This document shows, piece after piece, positions 16,232 to 25,900 of a stretch of 64,000 bases of DNA. The DNA comes from Actinomadura flavalba DSM 45200 (GTDB taxonomy: Bacteria; Actinomycetota; Actinomycetes; Streptosporangiales; Streptosporangiaceae). A model generated the notes under the pieces. The model ran no database searches, was not told the origin of the DNA, and worked only from the letters and a program-made list of their open reading frames with translations. Location of the stretch: NCBI RefSeq assembly GCF_000374305.1, contig NZ_KB894093.1, positions 682,001-746,000 of the forward strand, read 5' to 3'. The first letter of the stretch is position 1. Every line of letters begins with the position of its first letter. The position numbers and the translations under genes were made by a program.

Positions 16232-17317
16232 TCAGTGGTCACCGAGGGCTCCCAGGAGGACGTCGGCGATGCGGGGGCCGGCCTGGCCGTCCCACAGGGG
16301 TGGGGCGGCGGGGTCGGCGGGTGGCGGGTCGGTGAGGGTCTTGCGGATGGCGGGGACCAGGTCGTCCGGTGTGACGAGGCGGTTCGTGCCGTGGGTGATG
16401 GTGATCGGGCGTTCGGTGTTGGGGCGCAGTGTCAGGCACGGAATGCCGAGGACCGTCGTCTCTTCCTGGACGCCGCCGGAATCGGTGATGGCGGCGACCG
16501 CGCCGCGTACCAGTCCGATGAATTCCACATAACTCAGTGGGTCCAGGACGTGAACACCCCGGTGCCCGCGCAGGCCCGCCGCGTCGAGCGTCGGACGGCT
16601 GCGCGGATGGACGGGGACGACGACGTCCACCAGGTCGGCGACCTCGTGCAGCCGGGCGACGAGTTCCGCCGCTTGGCGCGGATCGTCCACGTTCGCCGGG
16701 CGGTGCAGTGTCGCCGCCGCATATCGCGCGGGCAGGCCGTAGCGTCGGCGGACGGCGCCCGGATCGAAACGGTCGAGATGCGCGAGCAATGTGTCGATCA
16801 TGGGGTTGCCGACGAAATGCGCGCGCTCCACCGGTATCCCCTCGTTCGCCAGGTGCCCGATCGCCTCCGGACTCGTGACCAGGCACAACGCCGAGAGCTG
16901 GTCGACCAGGCGACGGTTCACCTCCTCCGGCATCGACATGTCGAAACTGCGCAGACCCGCTTCGACGTGCGCCACCGGAATGTGGAGCTTCGCCGCCGCG
17001 AGCGCCGCCGCGAGCGTCGAGTTCACGTCGCCGTAAACGACGACCAGCGCCGGTTCGGACGTCAGGAACTCCTTTTCCAGCGCGACGAGAAGCGCCGCCG
17101 TCTGCTCCGCGTGGCCCCCCGATCCGACGCCGAGGTTCACGTCCGGCTCGGGCAGCCCGAGTTCGCGGAAGAACACGGTGGACATGCGCTCGTCATAGTG
17201 CTGTCCCGTGTGGACCACCCGTTGTTCAACTCCGCGTCCGGCCAGGGCGGACACGACGGGAGCGGCCTTCATGAAATTGGGACGGGCACCCATCACGTGC
17301 AGGACGGGCGACGGCAT
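16232..17317 (-). CDS. wecB: UDP-N-acetylglucosamine 2-epimerase (non-hydrolysing)
   Basis: The enzyme interconverts UDP-GlcNAc and UDP-ManNAc, the first step to ManNAc and ManNAcA residues of cell-surface polymers. The 361-residue protein has the family blocks: GARPNFMKAAPVV near the N-terminus, VVHTGQHYDERMS, VVVYGDVNSTLAAAL, HIPVAHVEAGLRSFD, PEEVNRRLVD, and ITDSGGVQEETTVLGIPCLT with the SGG.QEE nucleotide-binding motif. The ATG has GGAGG 6 nt upstream. It is the first gene of a minus-strand run with the coiled-coil protein and the two-domain transferase. Only 34 bp separate it from the divergent glycosyltransferase gene. The dehydrogenase at 19245 should use its product. Confidence 0.93.
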   Translation of the reverse strand: MPSPVLHVMGARPNFMKAAPVVSALAGRGVEQRVVHTGQHYDERMSTVFFRELGLPEPDVNLGVGSGGHAEQTAALLVALEKEFLTSEPALVVVYGDVNSTLAAALAAAKLHIPVAHVEAGLRSFDMSMPEEVNRRLVDQLSALCLVTSPEAIGHLANEGIPVERAHFVGNPMIDTLLAHLDRFDPGAVRRRYGLPARYAAATLHRPANVDDPRQAAELVARLHEVADLVDVVVPVHPRSRPTLDAAGLRGHRGVHVLDPLSYVEFIGLVRGAVAAITDSGGVQEETTVLGIPCLTLRPNTERPITITHGTNRLVTPDDLVPAIRKTLTDPPPADPAAPPLWDGQAGPRIADVLLGALGDH

Positions 17318-17351
17318 CCGAGCCTCCGGTGGTCTGGTTCACTTATGGCCT

Positions 17352-19217
17352 ATGTCGTGGGCCAAGGCCGTTCTGCTCGCCCCACAGGTCGCCGCTCGGC
17401 ACCTGCGCACCGAGCCGGCGCGCACACCGCTGCTGGCACTGCGGGTTCTCCCGCCGCCGGTTCGACGGATTATGCGCGGAATGCTACTGCGTGCCGGTCC
17501 TGTCCCGTCGGTGTATGGATTGTGGGACCAGGGCCACCGCGACGACGCCCTCGCCGCCCTCGCCCGGGCCGCCGGAGGCGCGCGCCCGCGCCGTCTGCGC
17601 CGCCTCGCGGGCTTCGCCGTCGCGGTCGAGCGCCCGGACGCGGCGACGCCACTGCTCGGCGCCCTCCCGTCCACCGACCCGGTGCGCCCATATCTGGAAG
17701 CCCTGCTCGCGGCCAAGGAAGGCCGCCTGCACGCCGCCGAGCGTACGGCCGCCCAAGCCCCGACCCGCGCCGCGCGACGCCTCCACCGCGACCTCTCCGG
17801 CCGCCTCGACGCCCTCACCTGGACGCCTCCGCGCGACACCACCGACCGCGACCGGACCACGGACACCAGAACGAGCAGCCAGACCAGAAAACGCATCGCT
17901 ACCTCCCAGAACTTCGATGACGGGTCCAGCCTGGCCGCTGCGCGAGCGGCCCGCGCGACCGAGCGCGATTCTGTGGATAACTTCCCGAAAGAATCTTCGG
18001 GAGACCCGGCCCGCGTGCTGCACGTCGTCACGAACGCGCTGCCGACGACGAACGCGGGCTACACCGTGCGCACGCACCGGCTGGCCACCGCCCAACGCGC
18101 GCAGGGCCTCGATCCGCACGTCGTCACGCGGCTCGGATTCCCGGTCGCGCAAGGGGCGCGGGACCCGCTCGCGCGGCGGCAGGTGGACGGCGTCCCGTAC
18201 CACCGGCTGATCCCCTGGCGCCTCCCCCGCACCGCGCGGGAGGCGCTGGACGCCAACGTCGACGCCGCGTCGGAGCTGGTCGGTGCGCTGCGCCCGTCCG
18301 TCCTGCACGCCGCGAGCAACCACGTCAACGCCCAGATCGCCCTGGCTCTCCGCGAACGGCACGGACTGCCCGTCGTGTACGAGGTTCGGGGGTTCCTGGA
18401 GGAGTCGTGGCTGTCCCGTGACGCCTCGCGCGACACCGAGCGCGACTTCTACCGCCTGTCCCGTGACCTGGAGACGGCCTGCATGCGCGCCGCCGACCTC
18501 GTCGTCACGCTGGGCACCACGATGCGGGACGAGATCGTCGCGCGCGGCGTGCCCGCCGAACAGGTCCTCGTCCTGCCCAACGGCGTGGACGACGCGTTCC
18601 TCCAGCCCCTCCCGGACGCGTCCGCGCTCCGCGCCGACCTCGGCATCGGCCCGGACGAGAAGGTCGTCGGCACGACCACGAGCTTCTACGGCTACGAGGG
18701 CCTCGACACGCTCCTCGACGCGGGCGCCCTGCTGCGCGACCGGGGACGCCCGGTACGCCTGCTGCTCGTCGGCGACGGCCCCGAGCGACCGGCGCTGCGC
18801 CGCCGGGCCGACGACCTCGGGCTGGGCGGCCTCGCACTGTTCCCCGGCCGCGTCCCGGCCGACGATGTGCGGAAGTACCACGCGCTGCTGGACGCGTTCG
18901 TCGTCCCGCGCCGCGACGAGCGCGTCTGCCGTCTCGTCACGCCGCTCAAGCCGCTGGAGGCGATGGCGGGCGGCGTGCCGGTGATCGCGAGCGACCTTCC
19001 GGCGCTGCGCGAGATCGTCCGTCCGGAGATCACAGGCACGCTAACTTTCCCCAACAATCCGGATGACTTGGCAAATACCATCCTCCAAACCCTCTACAGT
19101 CCCGAAACGCGACAGATGCAAGGCGCGGCCCGCGCCTGGGTGCACGAGGAGCGGACCTGGGCCGCGGGCACCGCACTCCTCCGCGACGCCTACCGAACTC
19201 TGGGCGTCCCCTGCTGA
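17352..19217 (+). CDS. Glycosyltransferase family 4 with N-terminal helical extension
   Basis: The roughly 621-residue protein has about 220 residues of Ala/Arg-rich helical extension (TPR-like, linked by a Thr/Arg/Asp-rich stretch around 160-200), then a GT4 domain. The transferase part shows LHVVTNALPTTNAGYTVRTH (acceptor-side loop), VVYEVRGFLEESW, VLVLPNGVDDAFL, LLVGDGPERPALR and the nucleotide-sugar block LKPLEAMAGGVPVIASDLPA with its EAMA.G.PVIAS core. It acts on the cytoplasmic face, probably in polymer assembly. The ATG at 17352 lacks a good Shine-Dalgarno sequence and lies only 34 bp from wecB; a later start is possible. It is followed at 27 nt by the dehydrogenase gene. Confidence 0.87.
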   Translation: MSWAKAVLLAPQVAARHLRTEPARTPLLALRVLPPPVRRIMRGMLLRAGPVPSVYGLWDQGHRDDALAALARAAGGARPRRLRRLAGFAVAVERPDAATPLLGALPSTDPVRPYLEALLAAKEGRLHAAERTAAQAPTRAARRLHRDLSGRLDALTWTPPRDTTDRDRTTDTRTSSQTRKRIATSQNFDDGSSLAAARAARATERDSVDNFPKESSGDPARVLHVVTNALPTTNAGYTVRTHRLATAQRAQGLDPHVVTRLGFPVAQGARDPLARRQVDGVPYHRLIPWRLPRTAREALDANVDAASELVGALRPSVLHAASNHVNAQIALALRERHGLPVVYEVRGFLEESWLSRDASRDTERDFYRLSRDLETACMRAADLVVTLGTTMRDEIVARGVPAEQVLVLPNGVDDAFLQPLPDASALRADLGIGPDEKVVGTTTSFYGYEGLDTLLDAGALLRDRGRPVRLLLVGDGPERPALRRRADDLGLGGLALFPGRVPADDVRKYHALLDAFVVPRRDERVCRLVTPLKPLEAMAGGVPVIASDLPALREIVRPEITGTLTFPNNPDDLANTILQTLYSPETRQMQGAARAWVHEERTWAAGTALLRDAYRTLGVPC

Positions 19218-19244
19218 GGAGCGTTTCCGGAGGGGGCTGACGGG

Positions 19245-20501
19245 GTGGAGTTCGATCTGGCCGTGATCGGCCTGGGGTACGTGGGGTTGCCCCTGGCCCG
19301 CGAGGCGGCACGCGCGGGCCTGCGCGTCGCGGGCCTGGACCGGGACGCGGAACTCGTCGCCGGGCTCGCCGCCGGGCGGTCTCATGTGGACGACGTGTCC
19401 CCCGAAGCCGTCCGGACCATGCTGGATCGGGACTTCCACCCGACGACGGACGAAACAGTCCTCGACCGCGCCCGGAACATCGTGATCTGCGTTCCGACGC
19501 CCCTCTCGTCCGACCAGGGCCCGGACCTCACCGCCGTGATCGGCGCGACGCGCGCCGTCGCGGAGCACCTGGCGCCGGGGACGCTCGTCGTGCTGGAGTC
19601 CACGACGTACCCCGGCACGACGGACGAGGTGGTCCGCCCCCTGCTGGAGATGAACGGGCTGGTCGCGGGCGCCGACTTCCACCTGGCGTTCTCCCCGGAG
19701 CGGATCGACCCGGGCAATCCGGTCTACGGCGTCGCGAACACCCCGAAGGTCGTCGGCGGGCACACGGCCGCGTGCGCCGACGCCGCCGCCGCGTTCTACG
19801 GCAAGTTCATCGAGCACGTGGTGCAGGCGAAGGGCACGCGTGAGGCCGAGATGGCCAAGCTGCTGGAGAACACCTACCGGCACGTGAACATCGCGCTGGT
19901 CAACGAGATGGCCGTTTTCTGCAACGAACTCGGCATCGACCTGTGGGATGCCATCGACTGCGCCGCGACCAAACCGTTCGGGTTCCAAGCATTCCGCCCC
20001 GGACCGGGCGTCGGCGGACACTGCATCCCCATCGACCCCAACTACCTGTCGTACAAGGTCCGCTCCCTGGGCTACCCGTTCCGGTTCGTGGAACTGGCCC
20101 AAGAGATCAACGACCGCATGCCCCGCTACGTGGCCGAACGCGCCCAGCAACTCCTCAACCGCGAAGGCCGCGCCTTGAAGGGCGCCCGCGTGCTCCTGCT
20201 CGGCGTCACCTACAAGCCCGACATCGCCGACCAACGCGAATCCCCCGCCACGGCCGTCGCCCGCCGCCTGCTCGCTCTCGGCGCCGAACTGACCTACCAC
20301 GACCCGCACGTGCCCGACTGGGACGTCGACGGCAACGCGATCACCTGCGCCGACCTGCACGACGGTCTCGCGGACGCCGACCTCGCCGTCCTCCTCCAGA
20401 ACCACCGCGACTACGACGCGGCGCTGCTGGCCGACCGTGCGCGCCTGCTGCTCGACACACGCGGCGTCGTCCCGTCCCGGCCGACCGTCGAGGCGCTGTA
20501 A
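19245..20501 (+). CDS. wecC: UDP-N-acetyl-D-mannosamine dehydrogenase
   Basis: NAD-dependent four-electron oxidation of UDP-ManNAc to UDP-ManNAcA is the expected reaction, inferred from the partner epimerase; other UDP-sugars are possible. The 418-residue protein has the Rossmann motif AVIGLGYVGLPLA at the N-terminus, VVLESTTYPGTTDEVV, AFSPERIDPGNPVYG, the central dimer helix EAEMAKLLENTYRHVNIAL, and the catalytic Cys in GPGVGGHCIPIDPNY. The C-terminal domain has LLLGVTYKPDIADQRESPA. The GTG start has GGAGGGGG upstream. It lies between two glycosyltransferase genes in the same direction, so they probably form one operon. Confidence 0.92.
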   Translation: MEFDLAVIGLGYVGLPLAREAARAGLRVAGLDRDAELVAGLAAGRSHVDDVSPEAVRTMLDRDFHPTTDETVLDRARNIVICVPTPLSSDQGPDLTAVIGATRAVAEHLAPGTLVVLESTTYPGTTDEVVRPLLEMNGLVAGADFHLAFSPERIDPGNPVYGVANTPKVVGGHTAACADAAAAFYGKFIEHVVQAKGTREAEMAKLLENTYRHVNIALVNEMAVFCNELGIDLWDAIDCAATKPFGFQAFRPGPGVGGHCIPIDPNYLSYKVRSLGYPFRFVELAQEINDRMPRYVAERAQQLLNREGRALKGARVLLLGVTYKPDIADQRESPATAVARRLLALGAELTYHDPHVPDWDVDGNAITCADLHDGLADADLAVLLQNHRDYDAALLADRARLLLDTRGVVPSRPTVEAL

Positions 20502-20558
20502 TCCATGATCACCTCTCCGGCGTCCTAGGGATGAGCCCCCACGAAAGCGGTGAACCGG

Positions 20559-21641
20559 ATGCGCGTCTGCGTGTGCACGGTCGTCCACCATCCGGAGGAC
20601 GCCCGCATCCTCCACCGCCAGATCCGCGCCCTCCTCGACGCCGGACACGACGTCACCTACATCGCGCCGTTCACGGCGGTCGGCGCCGAACCGTGGCCTG
20701 AGCTGCACGCGGTCGACGTACCGCGCGCCGGAGGCCGACGCCGCGTCAAGGCGCTGCGCCTCGCGCGGCGAGCACTGGCGCGGCACGCGCGGGACGCGGA
20801 CGTCCTGCTCGTGCACGACCCGGAACTCCTGCTGGTCCTGCCGTTCGTGCGCCGGCGCCCCCCGACCGTCTGGGACGTCCACGAGGACACCGCCGCCGCG
20901 CTGACCGCGAAGCCGTGGCTCCCCCGGCCGCTGTCCGCGCTGCTGCGCCCGTTCGTGCGACGGGCCGAGCGCGCGGCGGAGAAGCGCCTGCACCTGCTGC
21001 TGGCCGAGGAGGGCTACCGTCCGCGCTTCGCCGGAGGCCACCCGGTCGTCCCGAACACGACGTACGTGCCGCTGACGTCACCGCCCCCGCCGAACGCCCC
21101 GAAGGTCGTCTACCTGGGCCACCTCTCGGCCGCCCGTGGCGCCGACGACCTCATCGCCCTGGCCGATCTCCTCCGCCCCCACGGCATCACCACCGAGCTG
21201 ATCGGCAGCGCCGACCCCAAGATCGCCGCCCGCCTCCGCGACGCCAACCGCGCCGGCCACCTCCGCTGGCACGGCTACCGCCCCAACGACACGGCCCTGG
21301 CCCTCATCCAGGGAGCCCTGGCGGGTCTATCCCTCCTGCACGACGAACCGAACTACCGCCACTCGATCCCCACCAAGATCATCGAATACATGGCGCACGG
21401 CATCCCCGTCATCACGACCCCGCTCCCGGCCGCCCGCACCATCATCGACCGCGACGCCTGCGGAATCATGGTCCCCTTCCACGACCCACCCACAGCCGCC
21501 GCCGCCATCCTCCACCTCAACAACTCCCCCGAAACCCGCCACACCTACGCCACCAACGGCCACCGCGCCGCCCGCCTCCACTACCACTGGCCCAACCAGG
21601 CAAAACACTTCGTATCCCACCTAGAAAACTGGTCCCGCTAA
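20559..21641 (+). CDS. Glycosyltransferase family 4
   Basis: About 360 residues with a GT-B fold. The N-terminal half holds MRVCVCTVVHHPEDARIL (typical of this subgroup: H.p.D.Ri...) and VLLVHDPELLLVLPF; the C-terminal half holds KVVYLGHLSAARGADDLI, WHGYRPNDTALALIQGALAG and IPTKIIEYMAHGIPVITTPL, the nucleotide-sugar site. It acts in the cytoplasm on a lipid-linked acceptor. The ATG at 20559 is preferred; a GTG three codons upstream (20550) is also usable. It is the third gene after the GT4 and dehydrogenase genes and ends the glycan cluster. The DNA changes abruptly to a more AT-rich composition right after its stop codon. Confidence 0.9.
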   Translation: MRVCVCTVVHHPEDARILHRQIRALLDAGHDVTYIAPFTAVGAEPWPELHAVDVPRAGGRRRVKALRLARRALARHARDADVLLVHDPELLLVLPFVRRRPPTVWDVHEDTAAALTAKPWLPRPLSALLRPFVRRAERAAEKRLHLLLAEEGYRPRFAGGHPVVPNTTYVPLTSPPPPNAPKVVYLGHLSAARGADDLIALADLLRPHGITTELIGSADPKIAARLRDANRAGHLRWHGYRPNDTALALIQGALAGLSLLHDEPNYRHSIPTKIIEYMAHGIPVITTPLPAARTIIDRDACGIMVPFHDPPTAAAAILHLNNSPETRHTYATNGHRAARLHYHWPNQAKHFVSHLENWSR

Positions 21642-21658
21642 CACGGTCGGTGCCGAAA

Positions 21659-21778
21659 ATGAACAAAGATCACCTGACCGAGATAGCCGCCTCGTGGCAT
21701 CACAACACGCTTACGGAGCGGATGAGTCTGTTAGATGACTCCTACCTGTACGATATCTCGGGCCACAGCCTTTACTGA
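21659..21778 (+). CDS. Short ORF, hypothetical (39 aa)
   Basis: A 39-codon frame starting MNKDHLTEIAASWHHN reads like ordinary protein and has balanced codon use, unlike the GC-biased neighbours. There is no clear ribosome site, and the frame stops early. It may be a small protein, or the broken 5' end of a longer acquired gene. It stands at the left side of the AT-rich island. Confidence 0.25.
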   Translation: MNKDHLTEIAASWHHNTLTERMSLLDDSYLYDISGHSLY

Positions 21779-21827
21779 AGCGTCCACCGAGACCCTACCG
21801 AACGCTCGCGGCGGAAAAACTTCGCAC

Positions 21828-22154
21828 TCAGAAAGCGACCTCGGCCTGTGGATCGAAACCGCTGATCGCCGCACCCACCGCCAGATCACGCATTTCCGGG
21901 ATCAACTCCGCGAGGCGAAACGGAAGGGTGAGAATCAAGTAACGCCCCATCGCTTCAATCTCGTCTGGATCGTCGTCACCCTCGAGAGGCTCCATCATGT
22001 CGCGAACCTGCGGCCACCTATCGACCAAAGCCTCCCGGAAAACTACCAGTTCATCACTGGCCACAAAGGACCGGTACACCCCCTCGCACGCTTCCTCGTA
22101 TAGCTTCTCAGCAGGTCCGTTCCCTGCTTTCCAAAAACAGATATCGATACTCAA
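21828..22154 (-). CDS. Small hypothetical protein, possible immunity-type
   Basis: A 108-residue acidic cytoplasmic protein starting MSIDICFWKAGNGPAEKLYE. The opening (M.idi.fWk) recurs in small actinobacterial proteins found beside secreted toxins, which is why an immunity role is suspected; this is inference. The body is helical, with WPQVRDMMEPLEGDDDPDEI and a hydrophobic LILTLPFRLAELIPEM stretch. The codon use is far less GC-biased than in surrounding genes, suggesting acquisition. Downstream of a possible toxin fragment on the same strand, the order toxin then immunity is the usual one. Confidence 0.5.
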   Translation of the reverse strand: MSIDICFWKAGNGPAEKLYEEACEGVYRSFVASDELVVFREALVDRWPQVRDMMEPLEGDDDPDEIEAMGRYLILTLPFRLAELIPEMRDLAVGAAISGFDPQAEVAF

Positions 22155-22227
22155 CGAGTCCTCCGAATACGACGGAACACGTACGCAATGAAATCGAAAG
22201 CGCCTACTAGGCTCCTGGAGCAGATGC

Positions 22228-22542
22228 TCATCCGAATCCAGTCATGAACTCGATGAGAGTATGTGGATCGATCCATTCGCCCTTCAGCGACGCGGTTTGC
22301 AATCTCTGCGGAACGGTTGCTCCCATCCGTGATGAATAGGCAGGACCAGGGAAGTTGATGCTATCGCCTGCCGCATACTCCAGGAAGCCAACGATCGGTT
22401 CGTTACCAGCCGCGGGCCAGGTGCGCCGCCCCACCCCCGGCCTACTCGGTTCCACGCACCATTGGGTGATCGCCCCGGAGCGGCACCCCTGTGGACGGAA
22501 CGGGCTTTCGTGACTACTTTCCGTGACGCGCACAGATGGCAC
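22228..22542 (-). CDS. Hypothetical protein, possible C-terminal fragment
   Basis: This open frame of 104 codons has no recognised family. The last 60 residues (NEPIVGFLEYAAGDSINF, then GEWIDPHTLIEFMTGFG) read like a genuine folded domain, while the first 35 do not, and there is no convincing start. It could be the 3' remnant of a longer gene such as a secreted toxin C-terminus. It precedes the small acidic protein at 22154 by 73 nt on the same strand. Confidence 0.3.
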   Translation of the reverse strand: MPSVRVTESSHESPFRPQGCRSGAITQWCVEPSRPGVGRRTWPAAGNEPIVGFLEYAAGDSINFPGPAYSSRMGATVPQRLQTASLKGEWIDPHTLIEFMTGFG

Positions 22543-22957
22543 TTCTCGCTAGAATGTGCAATGCCTTTCGGCTCGAGATCTTGCTGTGTGCGTTTGCTTG
22601 AAGAAGATCTGTCGGCAACTGCCAGGTTCGCAATGCGCCCTGCGTCTCTCGTGCCCCTGCCCGCCGGGGCGCGGGCGGCAATCGCGTGACTGTGTTCCTC
22701 CTCGCGGTGGACGACACCTCGCCGACTGTGTCCGAGTGCCGACGATGTCGTTCGGTCTTGCTCCGGACGAGGCGCGCCGTCGGCCGTCGTTGTGGCTTCC
22801 GTGTGAGCGGACGTGCTGCGTGTGGTGTGCGGTGCGGTGTTCTCGGGCGGCTGGAGCGCGGGGGGCGGGTGAGTGGGAGCGAATGACGGAGGGGCGGGGA
22901 GGCCGTAGGGTGCTTTGTGCTGATTCGGCTTGTGGATTTGCAGCTCCGGGAGACAGC
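22543..22957. other. Gene-less stretch, right side of AT-rich island
   Basis: I see no supported gene here. Composition drifts from AT-richer back to the GC-rich background towards the right. Several frames stay open only because of base composition. The last 100 bp should hold the promoter of the downstream propeller gene. Confidence 0.4.
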
Positions 22958-25900
22958 GTGAGCACGTCAGGGACGTCGGGCGACGGATCCAGCGGGGATG
23001 AGTGGCGGGTGTCGTCGCCTCCGCCGCCGCCTTGGGCGGACGAGGCGGACGGCGCGGCCGCTGGGAGTGAGAGGCCGGGTTCCGGCGCGCCGCCGGTCGG
23101 TCCGCCCACGCCGCCGTGGGCGGGCGGGGAGGGCGACGACGCTGGACGGAGTCCGCAGCCGCACAGCCCGCCGTCCGTGGTCGCGCGGCCTTGGGAGAGC
23201 GGACCGGGCACGCCGCCGCCGGATGTGCGGCAGCCCTGGGAGAACCGGGGCGGTTTGGCTGCGCGAGCGCCGCAGGAGGGTTCGCCGCCTTCCGAGGTCG
23301 GGCGGCCCGCTGGGCAGCCGGAAGGCACGCCCGCGTTCGGGCCACCGCCCGATGTGCGGCAGCCCTGGGAGACGGGGCCGCCCGCGTCTGACGCGCGGCG
23401 GCCTGGGAGCGGCAGCGGTGGGCTGGCCGCGCGGCCGCCCGCGTCGTCGCATGAGGGCGCGGCGCCAGGTGCTGAGACGCGTCAGCCCTGGGAGAGCGGA
23501 CCGGCGGCGCAGGAGGGCGCGCCGTCGTTCGGGCCGCCACCCGATGTGCGGCAGCCCTGGGAGAGCGGAGCAGCCGCACCACCGCCGCCCGATGTGCGGC
23601 AGCCCTGGGAGAGCGGAGCGGCCGCGCCGCCGCCGGACGTGCGGCAGCCCTGGGAGCAGGCCGGGGCGGCGAGCGCGGAGCCATGGTTGCGGGAGCAGAC
23701 CGCGGCGCGGAGGCGGCGGTCGTTCCCGGTGAAGCCGGTGCTCGCCGTCGTGGGAGCGCTGGTGCTCGTCGGCGGCGGAGGATACGGGGCGTACGCGCTC
23801 ATGGCGGGTGACGACGACGCGGCCGACGCGCCGTCGCGGTACGCCGACGCGCTGTTCGCCGCCGACCGGGCCGCGGCCGGGGACGGGCTCGACCAGGCGA
23901 TCGGGGACGTCGCGGTCGCGGGCGGGATGGCGGTCGCCGCCGGGTCCGAGAGCGGTGGCCCGAACGCGCGGCCCAAGTTCCTGTACTCCAAGGACGGGGG
24001 TCGCACCTGGCAGCTCGCCACCGTCCGGACCAGGGACGGTGGGCAGGCGCTCGGCCAGGGCCCCGACGTGGTCTTCGGCGTCAAGGGCGCGTGGGTCGCC
24101 CTCGGCACCCGCAACGGCGCCGAGAACGTGTGGACGAGCGCCGACGGCACCACGTGGACGCAGCGCGCCGCGAAGCCCGGCGTGTTCGCCGTCGGTGACC
24201 AGATCGAGCAGGTCGCGCGCGCTGGGGACGGGTTCGTCGCGGTCGGGCACCGTCCGTGGGGCGGGCGGTCGGTCCCGGTGCTGTGGCGGTCGGCGGACGG
24301 CACCGAGTGGCAGCGCGTCACCGGCCGTTCGCTCGGTCTCAAGGCGGGCAAGAACAGCGTCGGCCCGCTCCGCTATGTCGCGTCGGCGGGCCGGACGACG
24401 CTGATCGCCGGGACGGTCGTGAAGAAGGCCGGCACGGTCGCGGGCCTGTGGGGTTCGACGGACGGCGGGCGGAGCTGGCGTGAGATGGCCACGCCCTCGG
24501 CGTCGGGCGCGTGGGGCGACCTGCACCTGGCGGTGAGCGGGAACCGCTTCGTCGCGCTGCGCCGTGGCAAGGCCGGGAACGCCCGGCCCGGCGTCGCGTT
24601 CACCTCTCCGGACGGCCGCCGCTGGCAGGCCGCGGGGAAGGTGGAGAACGGCCCGGTGCTGGAGCCGGTGCGGCTCGCGGGAGGCGACGCCGGTCTCGCG
24701 CTGCTCGCGGGGGTCTCCGACGACCGCAAGGCCGTCTTCCAGAGCGGCGACGGCACGAACTGGGCGCAGGCCGCCGATCTCGGCAACGCGCCCGGCCGCA
24801 CGCTGTCGTCGATCGCTTCGGCGGGCGGAACCGCCCTGGTCGGCGGCAGCCGCCGCCAGGCCGACGAGGACTACCAGCTCATCAGCGCGTCCGGCGGCCG
24901 GTCCGCCGAGGTCGATCTGAGCAAGGTGACCGGCGCGACGGCCACGGAGCGCTCGCTCCTGGACGTGGCCTCCGGCGGCGGCCGGACGGTCGCGGTCGGC
25001 AGCACCAACGGCCGCGCGGCGATCTGGACGACCGGCGACGGCGACTCCTGGGAGCGCGCCGACGCGAAGGCGCTGGCCGCCGACGCGCGGCAGCGGCTGG
25101 TCAAGGTCGCGCACGGCCCGCAGGGCTGGCTGGCGGTCGGCGCCGAGGGCGGGCGTCCGCTGGTGGTGACGTCGGCGGACGGCCGGACGTGGCAGCGGCA
25201 GGACCCGTCGGCGTTCGCGCCGCACGGCGGCCGCGTCGTGACGCTGACCGGGGTCGCGGCGGGCCCGAAGGGCTATCTGATCGTCGGCCGGGACGCGCGC
25301 GGGACGGCCGAGTCGTCCGCGCTCGCCTGGCATTCGGCGGACCTGCGCACGTGGCGGCCCGCCCAGCGGGGCGGCCTCGCGGCGGGCGGCGGCACGTCGC
25401 GGGAGATGACGGCCGTGGCGGCGACGCCGAACGGGTTCGCGGCCGTAGGCGCGACGGCGAACGGCGGCGCGCCCACGGCGAAGCCGTCGGAGCCGGCGAT
25501 CTGGGTGTCGCAGGACGGTCTGGCGTGGACGCAGAAGGAGGCGGTCGCACCGGCGGGCGTCCGGAACATCCGGCTGACGCACGTCACCGCGAACGGCCGC
25601 GCGCTGGTGGCGGCGGGCGAGGGCGACCAGTCGGGCTTCCGCGCCGTCGCGATCGTGTCGACCGACGGCGGCAGCACCTGGCGCGGCAGCGTGCTGCCGA
25701 CGCCGACGGGCGACTCGGTGAGCTACCTGCGGGCCGCGGCGGCGGGCGAGAGCGGCTTCACGCTCGTCGGCATGTTCGGGAGCTGGCTGAACGCGGACAC
25801 GATCCGCTGGACGTCCCCGGACGGGCGGGCGTGGCAGCCGTCGGTGCCGCAGGGTCCGGGCCTGTCGGGCGACGGACGCCAGCAGGTCACGGCGGTCGCG

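Noticed and set aside
23213..23656. Possible CRISPR-like array
   Set aside because: The repeats are in frame, irregularly spaced, encode PPPDVRQPWE and have no unique spacers.
22284..23684. Pro/Ala-rich minus-strand frame across the AT-rich island and the propeller N-terminus
   Set aside because: It is the mirror of the repeat region of the propeller gene and has no folded-protein features.
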